Made by a program: the position numbers and the translations under genes
Notes under the pieces: generated by a model
The model's database searches: none
What the model saw: only the letters and a program-made list of their open reading frames with translations
Told to the model about the DNA's origin: nothing
Source: Phycisphaerales bacterium UBA2218
GTDB taxonomy: Bacteria > Planctomycetota > Phycisphaerae > Sedimentisphaerales > Anaerobacaceae
Length of the DNA: 25,475 nt
Direction of reading: 5' to 3'
NCBI GenBank assembly: GCA_002327785.1
Contig: DCUI01000225.1
Location: forward strand, 10,008-35,482
In this document: in pieces, positions 15,801 through 23,261 of the stretch
How the letters are laid out: every line of letters starts with the position of its first letter
Numbering within the stretch: the stretch's first letter is position 1

Positions 15801-17405
15801 CATCGCCACTTCGAACGGGGTGTTGTAGAAACCTCGGTCTCTGTCGACAAAGGGGTCGGACACCAGTCCCAAAGTGATTTGGCCGTTGGCGCTCCCCGGA
15901 GTGGGGGATTCGAAGTAACCGTTGTCTCCGATGATCACCTGTGTGTTCTCAAGCCGCGCCTGGATCAGGAAATCCGGGCTGTCGACCGCATCGTTCAAGG
16001 CTTGAATCGCCAGGACATTGATGCCGGGCCTGACCAAGTAGGCAAAGTCGCTCAGGTCGAAGCGCTGGGAGACCATAGCCAGGTCGTGCGGGCGATCCGC
16101 AGTCGCCGTGGAATCGTAGGCCAGAATTCCCGGGGTCTGAGAACGGGCGACTTCCACGCCATTCAGGAAAGCTACAAATCCGTCGTCGTAACGGACGTGC
16201 AGGGCGAGCCAGTCCAGGGCTTGGGCTGCTTCGAGGGTGAAAGGCATTCGCAGGTAGACCGAGGAACTACGTCCGTACATGTCCGTGGCGACGTCGGTGC
16301 CGATCAGGTCTGCAAACACCGTTGCCGGTCCGCTGTTTCCGAGGAACTCCACCTCCGCAATCTGCATGGCGACTGCGGCGTTGGCATTCCGCACGGTGGG
16401 AAACAGGAGTCGGTAATGGGCGTAGGCCCGGTTGTTGGCAAAGGCGATTTCCACCGTGAAGAACCGCGAGGGAAAATCCGGCACGCTGCCGTGGGTGACT
16501 TCCACGAAGTTGCGTCCGTCGTCTGATCCGAACAGCATGAAACTGGTGGGGTCTCTGTCCGGCGCGTCGTTGGCCGAGGTCAGACGAAGGCCGGTGATGA
16601 GGGACGGTCCGGTCGAGGGCGTGACGGTGAATCCGGCATTCAACTTGTCGAAGTTGAGATACTTCGTCTGTGGGTTGTTGTCGGTGGCTTTGTCAACTTC
16701 TTCGTTTGTTGGTGAGTTGAACGATGTGGGCTCTATGGCGTCGCCCGGCCGGGTGACATCTTCCCGCGGCAACTCGGGCGCCGGGGTGCGATCATATCCG
16801 ATTCCCAGGGTGGCCCACGTCCAGTTCGCGTCATCAAAGCCTGGAGCCATCCAGTCCATGCCGAGTTGACCGTCTGCCGGCAACCACATTCGCGCGGCGC
16901 CGGCGCCCGAGACCAACAGCGCTGTCTCGACTTCCATCATGGCCCCATATGACACGTCACCGATCTGCCGGGGGTATTCCGGGAAGAACTCCGTGGTTAT
17001 CGTCATTCCATCGGGGCCGACGAGGGCCAGGTATTCTCCATCGCGATTCAGCTTGAAGCTCGTATGCAGCTCGTGCTCGGGAGTCCTGCGGTTCTTCCCT
17101 GAGGCAAAGACCCGAAGGAAGCCTTGTCCGCCAATGACGACGTTAGGGAATTGCCATTGCGTCAGATCCTTCATATCGTTGGTGAGATACCAACCACCCA
17201 TCGAAACGGGGTCGTGGCCCGTGTTGTAGATCTCGATCCAATCGCTGAAATCGCCGTCCTCATCTTGAATGCCCTGGTGATTCGCAGCCATGAACTCGGT
17301 GATCATCAGCTCCTGTCCCTGCAAAACCACTTCGGACAGTATGACCAGACAGGAGAATGTGGCCAATAGCAGGTGTTTCTTCATGGTGTGACTGTATCTT
17401 TTCAT
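12891..17405 (-). CDS. Giant secreted CotH-kinase / lamin-tail-domain protein
   Basis: 1504 residues with an N-terminal signal peptide (MKKHLLLATFSCLVILSEVV region). Domains in order, approximate residues: lamin-tail domain 30-160 (MITEFMAANHQGIQDEDGDF, SDWIEIYNTG); a beta-sandwich module 168-490 interrupted by a discoidin-like domain 215-357; chitobiase-like C-terminal domain 515-600 (IRYTLDGSAPT); CotH domain 650-1050 with INGFYWGLYNPVERPD, NGDWPGRNWW and FYPWDTE; a second chitobiase-like domain starting at 1060, split by a second beta-sandwich module 1115-1290; and a C-terminal lamin-tail domain 1335-1480. CotH proteins are atypical protein kinases; in large secreted planctomycete proteins the role is unknown. 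The ATG at 17405 follows AGAGAGG; a TTG lies one codon earlier. It is a single gene, convergent with the ATPase operon. Confidence 0.88.
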   Translation of the reverse strand: MKRYSHTMKKHLLLATFSCLVILSEVVLQGQELMITEFMAANHQGIQDEDGDFSDWIEIYNTGHDPVSMGGWYLTNDMKDLTQWQFPNVVIGGQGFLRVFASGKNRRTPEHELHTSFKLNRDGEYLALVGPDGMTITTEFFPEYPRQIGDVSYGAMMEVETALLVSGAGAARMWLPADGQLGMDWMAPGFDDANWTWATLGIGYDRTPAPELPREDVTRPGDAIEPTSFNSPTNEEVDKATDNNPQTKYLNFDKLNAGFTVTPSTGPSLITGLRLTSANDAPDRDPTSFMLFGSDDGRNFVEVTHGSVPDFPSRFFTVEIAFANNRAYAHYRLLFPTVRNANAAVAMQIAEVEFLGNSGPATVFADLIGTDVATDMYGRSSSVYLRMPFTLEAAQALDWLALHVRYDDGFVAFLNGVEVARSQTPGILAYDSTATADRPHDLAMVSQRFDLSDFAYLVRPGINVLAIQALNDAVDSPDFLIQARLENTQVIIGDNGYFESPTPGSANGQITLGLVSDPFVDRDRGFYNTPFEVAMACLPDGATIRYTLDGSAPTMTAGDEYVGPIFIDRTTTLRAAAFLDGWRPSRVVTHTYLFLEDITAQDQAAALAAGFPTSWNGQPADYGLDRRVIGPAGQDNFGGRYTATIKEDLRSLPSMSVVIDIDDMFGPQGIYSNPTSRGDNWERPVSLELIYPDGREGFQEDAGIRIQGGAFRRFDLTLKKSFRLIFREEYGAPKLSYPLFGPDAADEFDNFILRANSNDAWRYGGGSALYIRDAFAMDTARAMGNVASHSTFVHLYINGFYWGLYNPVERPDAAFSASYHGGDKDSWDAINQDSVPDGNYDAWNRLLALLNSDVSDDSVYQRIQGNDPDGTRNPHYEDLLDVENMIDYMILNFYVGNGDWPGRNWWVGRNRDNGDGFQFYPWDTETALSGLNTDRTAVDSAVARPYAALRANARFRTLFGDRVHQHFFNGGALYVNSDSSGWDPSHAENNQPAARFVALADLVERAIVGESARWGDQLGSTPFTRDEHWAQQRDSLLANYFPRRSEFVLEQLRNAGLYPRVDAPVFSQPGGRVDPGFELSLNATGGTIYYTVDGTDPIMPVQVEELSRTTPVTSNSPKKVLVPSTANGGNVLGSAWRTVGGVDDSAWVSGTGGVGYDTSTTYDALIGIDVDGPMRGVATSVFIRIPFHLDGETLKQVNFMTLRMRYDDGFVAYLNGVLIASENAPANVQWNSAATAGHDDSAAVQFSSFDVSRFVNALQSGQNLLAIHGLNVSQGSSDFLIDAQLVAGERRVIGEPPVAQQYVEPITLWETATIKARAFDGFEWSALSEASFSVGPSVVAISELHYHPSDPIPAEQAAGFDNENDFEFVELVNPGTVPLDLAGVRFVDGIEFDFTGSRRTLLAPGQYVLLVKNLGAFEARYGFGLPIAGEYEGRLSNAGEHIELIDAEGRTLLEFTYGTEAPWPVLADGSGPSLEIVDVTADPASPENWQASDLHGGSPGGPPI

Positions 17406-17563
17406 CAAACCTCTCTGGCTACGCCCTTACGCTGGAACTGATCTGGAAACCTGGAGCCTCGGACGCCGGATGCAAGAGCAAGGCAGGATACACACTCAGC
17501 ACCTTTGCAGTCAGCCCGGCAAGCCACGGAAGTCGGTTCGTATTTGCGTGCGCACCACACTCT

Positions 17564-17592
17564 ATGATATAGAACTCCGCACACGAAGTCAA
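17564..17592 (-). promoter_or_regulatory. Sigma70-like promoter for the CotH gene
   Basis: On the minus strand TTGACT (17592-17587) and TATCAT (17569-17564) are 17 bases apart. Transcription would begin near 17557, about 150 bases before the CotH start. It lies beside the transposase remnant, so the insertion may have supplied or displaced the gene's original promoter. Confidence 0.45.
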
Positions 17593-17672
17593 TGAGATCG
17601 TTGCCGCCAGGCCGTCTCACGTTGCTCTTGGTGCTCCATCCTCCATGTTGCTGGTAAGATCGACTGCACTTG

Positions 17673-17692
17673 CGTCCCGGCCCTCCGGGACG
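17673..17692. repeat. Perfect 8-bp palindromic hairpin
   Basis: CGTCCCGG and CCGGGACG flank a four-base loop. It has no T-run and lies in non-coding DNA between the CotH promoter and the transposase remnant. It resembles the palindromes at 19345-19363 and 22680-22926. Confidence 0.6.
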
Positions 17693-17786
17693 ATTGATGT
17701 GAAGAGCGGCGGAAAAGGGCGGCGGGTGGCGGGGCGGAGGAAAACTGCGGCACTTCCAGAAGGTTTCTGCGAGAATTCGTGGTCGT

Positions 17787-17992
17787 TCACGACGATGGAG
17801 GCCGTGCAGGCAATACGCCAGGAAACTCACGAAGATATGCGCCTCGATCCGGGCCTCGTCCTGGTGGAAGATCGGCCGGACCGCCAGGTCGCCCTTGAGG
17901 TGGCGAAACGTCTCCTCCACCTGAACCAGTTGCAGATAGGAATTCTACACCGCCAAGACCTGGTCCCAACGAGTCCCTTTGCGTCCGGCCGA
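17787..17992 (-). pseudogene. IS4/IS1634-like transposase remnant with internal deletion
   Basis: Read on the minus strand, two separated parts of one transposase are joined. The first, GRKGTRWDQVLAV (17992-17948), matches an N-terminal segment of the family. After a TAG at 17947-17945 the same frame continues with NSYLQLVQVEETFRHLKGDL and AVRPIFHQDEARIEAHIFVS, then FLAYCLHGLHR. This is the conserved C-terminal region ('QLvevEeaFk.LKgdLaiRPIfHq...RIeAHIfiaFLAYcL'). Several hundred residues normally lie between them, so most of the gene including the catalytic core is gone. Sequence resemblance fades near 17790. The remnant forms the tail of the neighbouring BNR_4 reading frame in a different frame. 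Family assignment is from motif recall. Confidence 0.7.
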
Positions 17993-19274
17993 TGACTCCA
18001 ACGACGTCCAGGTCGTAGTTCGTGTACATCGAGTAGGTTCCCCGCAGCCATAGCAGGATGGAGTTTCTGCCGTCGCAGACCGGCACGATGGGCCGCAGGT
18101 TGTCCTCTCGCGAGTCATGTGTGATCGGCCGCCATTTCCAGGTTGCGCCGCCGTCGAGGGTTCGGCCGCGGAAGATCTCGTAGTGCCGTTTGCCGTCGGC
18201 CTTGCTGAGGAGGGGACTGCCGGTCTCGGGGTCCGCGTTCGTCGAGACGTACAGCACACTCGGGTTCTGCGGGTCCAGGCAGGCCAGACCCGTGTAATGG
18301 ATCTCCCCAGGGCACAGGTACGTACCTGCAAAAGCGAGGTTGTAATCACACCACCGGCTGCCGTCCCAGCAAGCATATCGATATCGATTGTCGTTGGGGT
18401 CCTGGTTCATCTGAACGGAATAGACCGTGTACGGATGCCCGGCCTTGTCCAGGTGCAGGTCTACGGTCCATGCGGCGTGATCCAGGTCGCCGGCGTAGAC
18501 TCTCGTCAGTTCTTCCGGCGCGACCGGCCCATCGCTGAGCTTTCGGACGAAAGTGTCATCGGATCGATACACGGCTCCATCACGAATGAACCCGTGGTAG
18601 ATGCCGGTCTTCCTGCATTCGAGCGGGTGTCCTTCCGTGGTGACGAAATGGATGCGGTCCACACCGTTGGACGCATACTTGACGTAGGGCCGGCCCTTGA
18701 AGGCGACCAGCTTGCCGGCATAAGTCCACGTTTGTCCCTCGTCGTCGCTGACCACGAAATTCGGATTCCAGTCCTCGCCGCGATAGAAGTTGTAGATCCT
18801 TCCCTGGCCGCCGTTTTCTGCGCTCAGTCGAAACAGGTTCGAGTACGTCACGCCGGCCCCACGGGTCTCCTGCCGCTCGGGCTGCCACTCGGTCGTGTCG
18901 CAGGGCCCGGCGCTGATTCGATACCGCATGAGCTTGTCATTGCCATGCATGGAATACGCCGCCAGAATTCGCCCGTCCGCCCGGAACAACAGACCTGGAA
19001 CATCGTGGTCGTCATCCTGGAGATGCTCATGGAGCACAGAGGTGCCGAGGAGTTTCCCATCCTTGAGATCGTACGCGGTGATCTCAATGTTGCCCCAACG
19101 GCGTTCGCCGTCGGTGCCGGAGCGGTTCGCAACAGAGCCGAGGACGAGTCGATTCCCATGCACGAGAACCCGCTCATCCTGGTACCAGCACCAGCCGCCA
19201 TTATCGTTGAGAACAATGGTCCTGTTCGTCGCACACCCTGCCGCAGAAAGCAGCAGGAACACGGTTACGGACAT
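17787..19274 (-). CDS. BNR_4 repeat secreted beta-propeller protein, altered C-terminus
   Basis: A 495-residue reading frame, of which about the first 428 residues look native. A short hydrophobic N-terminus (MSVTVFLLLSAAGCATN) with Cys14 resembles a lipoprotein signal, though the box is not perfect. Family features are NGGWCWYQDERVLVHGNRLV at 25-44 and two Asp-box blades, SDDEGQTW (176-183) and TLDGGATW (372-379). BNR_4 proteins are secreted beta-propellers; some polysaccharide lyases, including ulvan lyases, have this fold. From about residue 429 the frame runs into the transposase remnant out of phase, so the last 67 residues are foreign. GAGG lies six bases before the ATG. It is 89 bases downstream of the GH95-like gene and probably co-transcribed with it. 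Confidence 0.78.
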   Translation of the reverse strand: MSVTVFLLLSAAGCATNRTIVLNDNGGWCWYQDERVLVHGNRLVLGSVANRSGTDGERRWGNIEITAYDLKDGKLLGTSVLHEHLQDDDHDVPGLLFRADGRILAAYSMHGNDKLMRYRISAGPCDTTEWQPERQETRGAGVTYSNLFRLSAENGGQGRIYNFYRGEDWNPNFVVSDDEGQTWTYAGKLVAFKGRPYVKYASNGVDRIHFVTTEGHPLECRKTGIYHGFIRDGAVYRSDDTFVRKLSDGPVAPEELTRVYAGDLDHAAWTVDLHLDKAGHPYTVYSVQMNQDPNDNRYRYACWDGSRWCDYNLAFAGTYLCPGEIHYTGLACLDPQNPSVLYVSTNADPETGSPLLSKADGKRHYEIFRGRTLDGGATWKWRPITHDSREDNLRPIVPVCDGRNSILLWLRGTYSMYTNYDLDVVGVIGRTQRDSLGPGLGGVEFLSATGSGGGDVSPPQGRPGGPADLPPGRGPDRGAYLREFPGVLPARPPSS

Positions 19275-19344
19275 TCTCCGCCTCAGTTGTTCACCTCCAT
19301 GTCAGGCATTGCTCGTGTCGCGGGCCGGAAGCCCACAACACGAA

Positions 19345-19363
19345 CACGGCCAAGATGGCCGTG
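19345..19363. repeat. Triloop hairpin directly after the GH95-like gene
   Basis: CACGGCCA and TGGCCGTG surround an AGA loop in a perfect eight-bp stem, abutting the stop codon of the glycosidase gene at 19364. It could protect or end that message, but no T-run follows on either strand. It belongs by form to the palindromes seen elsewhere in this window. Confidence 0.6.
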
Positions 19364-22309
19364 CTACGGCGCCATGCCGGCCAGGACGACCTCGATCTCG
19401 GCCAGTTGCATGGCGAACTTGCCGAAATACCGGGTCTTGCGTAGACGCGTGGCCTCGACCTTCACGTAGCGGACGGACTTCCGGTCGAACTCAAAGACCT
19501 CCGGCCCCGTCACGTCTTTAGGCTTGCGGTCGGAATCCTCCGGGCCGGTGGCCGGTCGGCGGAAGCGTTCCCGCTTGGCGACCTCGTCCCAGGCAGTCCC
19601 GTCCACGGAGACGAGAACACGGAAATCGAGCGGGAAGCCGTCGTAGGACTGGTCGATCTCGCTCGATTCGACAAACGGCTCGGAGCAGTGGGTGTGCTGC
19701 CATGCGTCGCCATGATCCAGGGGCCAGATGCGGATGGTCTTGGTGTCCACGGCCTGCCCGAGGTCCACTTGGACCCATTCGGTGTGCGCCCCGTCGTCGT
19801 AAAGGTTGCTGGTCCAGCCGCGATGCCAGCTTCTCGTATTGATCCGCTGACCGTCGGTCAGCTTGGCCACATCCCAATTGCTGGCCTCCTGCTCCGGCTT
19901 GAAGTTGCTCGACGCCGTCACAGGCTTGTTGAGAGCCACGTTCCAGTAGGGTTGCGGCCCGGGCAATCCTTCCGAAGGCGTCACAGTGTACGTCTTGCCC
20001 GCCTCAGTCTGGAACGTGCAAATCTGCCCGTACGGTTTTTGCTCGACGGAGACTTCCGGCTTGTTTCCCTGGCCGTCGTCGATGGTGAGCGTCCGGCCAG
20101 GCCATGGATTGAGGACCCTGCACGGCTTGCCTTTCTCGCTCAGGATCGTGATCGCCTGGCAAACGCCATCCTTCTTCATGGCCGAAACCAGAAACGCCCC
20201 GGCGGCCCGGATCGTGACGAACTTCGCCTCCGGATAGTGCCAGCAAGGGAACAGCCGCAGGAATCCCTCCTGGCTTTGCAGGAGCATGGCGTTGATGCCT
20301 TCCGCGACGCCTGCGCCTTCGACGTTGCCGCCGCCGCTGCGGAAGTTGTTGACGCCGATACTGCGGAAATACCCTCTGCATCGCCGGATCACTTCAGGCG
20401 GATGATGGGCCAGACGTGCGGCGATGGAGAAGATCTGCGGCGGATTGTTCAGCCATTCGACGTAGTACTGTGGCTTGACGATCAGCGTGTTGCGCGCCAC
20501 GGACAGCAGTCCCGCAGGAGAACTCAGACCCACCTGCTCGCTCGGGAAGACAGGGTAAAGCACCCAGTCCTGCTCGGTCAGGAACGGATTGAGGGTCGCC
20601 TCGCTCCAGGCAAACACCTTGCGGCCGTAGGCATGGCTCATCGGGTAATCGGCCAGATTCACCAGGAAATCCTTCCAGCGGGCGATATCCGCATCGGTAT
20701 ACCCGGTCTCCTGCCCGGCCTCGTTCAGTGCTTGCGTGATGTCAATCATACCCCGGTAGAACCGCCGCAGGAAGGCCAGGCCGGTGATGCCGTTGTAGCT
20801 GTCGCTCGTCGATCCCTCCATGGGCTTGCTGTCCACGATCACATACCGGGGCGTGCCGTTGGGCCGAATTTCCTTGTTCTTCTCAAGGTCGTGGTCCCAG
20901 TAGGCAGCCACGTCCTTGAAGAAGGGGTACATGGTCTTGAGCCATTCCAGATCGTGGGTCATGTAGTAGCGGGTGATCAGGTTCAGCGACGCTTCGACGG
21001 CGTGCGTCTTCTGGCCTAAAGTGACCGCCTCGTTCAGGTGCCCCGGCCCGGTGGCCATGAAGAAGACCGTGCCTGGGACGCCGGTGGCCTGGGCCTGTCT
21101 TTTGCCAAAGACATTCGCCTCAAGGACCGTGCGATCGTACGGCTCGGAGAGGTCCGCCCGATTCGTGGAGTAGGCGCCATAGAACAGGGCTTCGTTGTTG
21201 TAGTTCCAGTGATAGTCGCCGCCCCAGGGGACGTCGTCGTTGACTGGGAATCCATTGCATCCGACGGGGTATTTGCCGGGGCGGACGCAGCAGCCGAAGA
21301 CGTACATGCAGCCGTAGTAGGTCCGCTCGATGATCGGCTCGGCGTCCAGCCGAATGTAGGACCTGCGCCAATAGGCGTCCCACCACGTGCGATGGGCCTG
21401 GACCTGTTCCTCGACCTGTGCGCGGGTGAGGGCCATCAAAGCAGCAATCGCTTCCGGCTTGGGATCGGCCGGGTCCATGGTGATCGGAATCCCGGTGCTG
21501 TGGACCTTCGTAACGATCAACAGGCTCCGTCCCGGCTCCACGGTGAGCAACTGGGCCGCCTTGACCTGCAGGTCGTTTTTGTCGTAGTCGATGGCGGTGT
21601 CGATCTCAGTCTTGCACTGGGCGTCGAAAGGCCGGGTAATCGAGACCGCCCACATGCGGAATTGCCGGCTGCCGAAGTCGTTGTGGTCGGGCGGAACGTG
21701 GGTCTTTCGGCTCGCCCAGGTTACGATCGGGCTTTCCGTATCGAGTCCGGCAGCCACCTCGAACGGCTCGGCCCGGTTGGCGAATTGATCGGTGCACGTC
21801 TCGATCCGCAGCACGAGCGGCTTGGTTCCCCGATGCTCGATCCAGTTCACCAGGATATTGTCCGACTCGTGCGGCACCACCGAGCGGATCAGGGCAACCT
21901 CCTGCTCCTTCGTTAGCGTCGTGGTCACTTCTGCATGGTGTATGTCCACCGACTGCTGGAACTTCGCCCCCGCCATCTCCGGCATCATGAGATTCACGTA
22001 TCCCGCCAGGACGTTGCCGCTCTGCCAGAGGGCCTTGTCGGCACACTTGTCCCGCCAGAAATCGGTCTTGCCGAGATGAAACGTCATGCGCTCGGGCATT
22101 CCCGAGAGAGTCACCATGAGATTGCCGTTGCCCATCACGGGAAAGACGTCCATGACCGCGTATCCCGAGACCGAAGCGGCCAGTTTCGGCTCCGCGTTGG
22201 TGGTCACACATCGGTCCAGGAGCATTTTCACCTCATCTTGATCCGCCCCCAGGGCCCCCGAAACCAGCAGCAAACAGATCAGGATCAGGACGCAACGGCT
22301 GTTTCTCAT
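19364..22309 (-). CDS. Secreted GH95-like glycoside hydrolase with C-terminal discoidin-like domain
   Basis: 981 residues. The N-terminal MRNSRCVLILICLLLVSGALGADQ is a signal peptide. Residues about 40-280 form a beta-sandwich with FPVMGNGNLMVTLSGMPERM, resembling the 'lGNGrLGamv.G...e...lnedtlW' entry of GH95. The (alpha/alpha)6 catalytic barrel follows, with PVNDDVPWGGDYHWNYNNEA similar to GH95 'PPWgsdYh.niNlqmnYwp'. GH95 members are alpha-L-fucosidases and galactosidases; the substrate here is uncertain. From about residue 815 there is a galactose-binding-like (F5/8 type C) domain starting NVALNKPVTASSNFKPEQEA. The ATG at 22309 is chosen for its signal peptide and AGGAG six bases upstream; the frame is open 16 codons further. 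It pairs with the BNR_4 gene downstream. Confidence 0.8.
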   Translation of the reverse strand: MRNSRCVLILICLLLVSGALGADQDEVKMLLDRCVTTNAEPKLAASVSGYAVMDVFPVMGNGNLMVTLSGMPERMTFHLGKTDFWRDKCADKALWQSGNVLAGYVNLMMPEMAGAKFQQSVDIHHAEVTTTLTKEQEVALIRSVVPHESDNILVNWIEHRGTKPLVLRIETCTDQFANRAEPFEVAAGLDTESPIVTWASRKTHVPPDHNDFGSRQFRMWAVSITRPFDAQCKTEIDTAIDYDKNDLQVKAAQLLTVEPGRSLLIVTKVHSTGIPITMDPADPKPEAIAALMALTRAQVEEQVQAHRTWWDAYWRRSYIRLDAEPIIERTYYGCMYVFGCCVRPGKYPVGCNGFPVNDDVPWGGDYHWNYNNEALFYGAYSTNRADLSEPYDRTVLEANVFGKRQAQATGVPGTVFFMATGPGHLNEAVTLGQKTHAVEASLNLITRYYMTHDLEWLKTMYPFFKDVAAYWDHDLEKNKEIRPNGTPRYVIVDSKPMEGSTSDSYNGITGLAFLRRFYRGMIDITQALNEAGQETGYTDADIARWKDFLVNLADYPMSHAYGRKVFAWSEATLNPFLTEQDWVLYPVFPSEQVGLSSPAGLLSVARNTLIVKPQYYVEWLNNPPQIFSIAARLAHHPPEVIRRCRGYFRSIGVNNFRSGGGNVEGAGVAEGINAMLLQSQEGFLRLFPCWHYPEAKFVTIRAAGAFLVSAMKKDGVCQAITILSEKGKPCRVLNPWPGRTLTIDDGQGNKPEVSVEQKPYGQICTFQTEAGKTYTVTPSEGLPGPQPYWNVALNKPVTASSNFKPEQEASNWDVAKLTDGQRINTRSWHRGWTSNLYDDGAHTEWVQVDLGQAVDTKTIRIWPLDHGDAWQHTHCSEPFVESSEIDQSYDGFPLDFRVLVSVDGTAWDEVAKRERFRRPATGPEDSDRKPKDVTGPEVFEFDRKSVRYVKVEATRLRKTRYFGKFAMQLAEIEVVLAGMAP

Positions 22310-22426
22310 GTCAGACTCCTCTGGTAACGAGCAAAACCCCAAAACACAGCGACGCAAAGGGCCACCCCGCTTTCGGAACGTTCCTACCTGCCACAGACGA
22401 CTCCACGCGGACTTCGTGTACGCCTC

Positions 22427-22456
22427 TATATGCCCTTACCCCGGCCCTTCTGTCAA
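22427..22456 (-). promoter_or_regulatory. Candidate promoter for the GH95-like/BNR_4 pair
   Basis: Minus-strand TTGACA (22456-22451) is followed after 18 bases by CATATA (22432-22427); TATAGA two bases further is an alternative -10. The -35 is perfect, the -10 is poor. The leader to the glycosidase start would be about 110 bases. Confidence 0.4.
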
Positions 22457-23261
22457 GAACCTTTGCCGCCCACCCCGTCGCAAAGTGGTCAGTCTCTCGC
22501 ATAAAGCGGCGTTTCTCTGGTCTGATGGCAGCCGGCACGATACACAGGAGTACCGGCCGCCCCGTTCCGCGGAGGCAAGCACGATATCGAAATCCGACCC
22601 CGCCAAAGCGGGAGCGTAAATCTGAAACGAATTCCAGGCACGAAGCTCATATGACCGAAACCCTGTCGTCATCGTGGCGAGGGCGTCCCGCCCTTGTGTC
22701 GCGGGGGCATCTTGCCCCTGCTCTTGTCTTCTTCGGGTCTACGCAACGACGGCGAATGGAAGGAGCGGACTGATCCGGAGTCCGCCGCTGCACGGCGGGA
22801 GTTTAGCGCGTTAGAGCCACCAGCACTCAGGGTGCTGCGCACCCTCCCAAGGGAGCGTTCCGCTTGCGATTCATGCTGGAGGCCCCAAAGCGCAAAACTT
22901 CCCAGGCAGGCCCGCCTCGGGCCTGCATTCAGCCCCCATGGGACAAGAGCCTCTCCCTGTTTGCACGGGCGTCTTCGGTCCGCCACAAAACGCAGTCACA
23001 CCCCGGGCTCGCCTGTCTGGCTTTTCCCTTGCTTCCCTCGACCCATTTCGCGATACTGGATGAAGCGGCGACGAAGTGGTTGGCGGTTGCGGTATGTTGG
23101 ACGAGTCCGCTGAGGTCGAGATGAGCTCGATAGTTGTGCCAGTCCAAGTGTCGGGCGAAACGCGATAAAGTGGGACGGGACTTGGTGGCTGTTCTCAACC
23201 GCGGGGATGGCACGCATCTGTTGGGACGTTATTTGACACATTGCCGCGCTTGGAGGGCAAA
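22457..23261. other. Long gene-free region
   Basis: About 800 bases with no gene I can support; frames here are short and unlike any family. It holds a terminator-like CCCGC/GCGGG hairpin near 22602-22615, a run of perfect palindromes (22680-22926, listed separately), and a stretch from about 23040 to 23250 in which I see no organised signal. Confidence 0.5.
22680..22926. repeat. Array of five palindromic hairpins
   Basis: Five perfect or near-perfect stems occur within 247 bases: AGGGCG-tcc-CGCCCT (22680-22694), GCGGGGGCA-tct-TGCCCCTGC (22701-22721, one G-T pair), GCGGACT-7-AGTCCGC (22765-22785), AGGGTGC-tgc-GCACCCT (22829-22845) and GCAGGCCCG-cct-CGGGCCTGC (22906-22926). Four have three-base loops. 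The arms differ in sequence, so this is not a simple tandem repeat; the shared property is shape. It is either a cluster of REP-like palindromes or a structured RNA. Confidence 0.65.

Noticed and set aside
22929..23241. Short minus-strand frames upstream of the metallopeptidase-like gene
   Set aside because: No ribosome binding sites, no family motifs, and composition like non-coding sequence.
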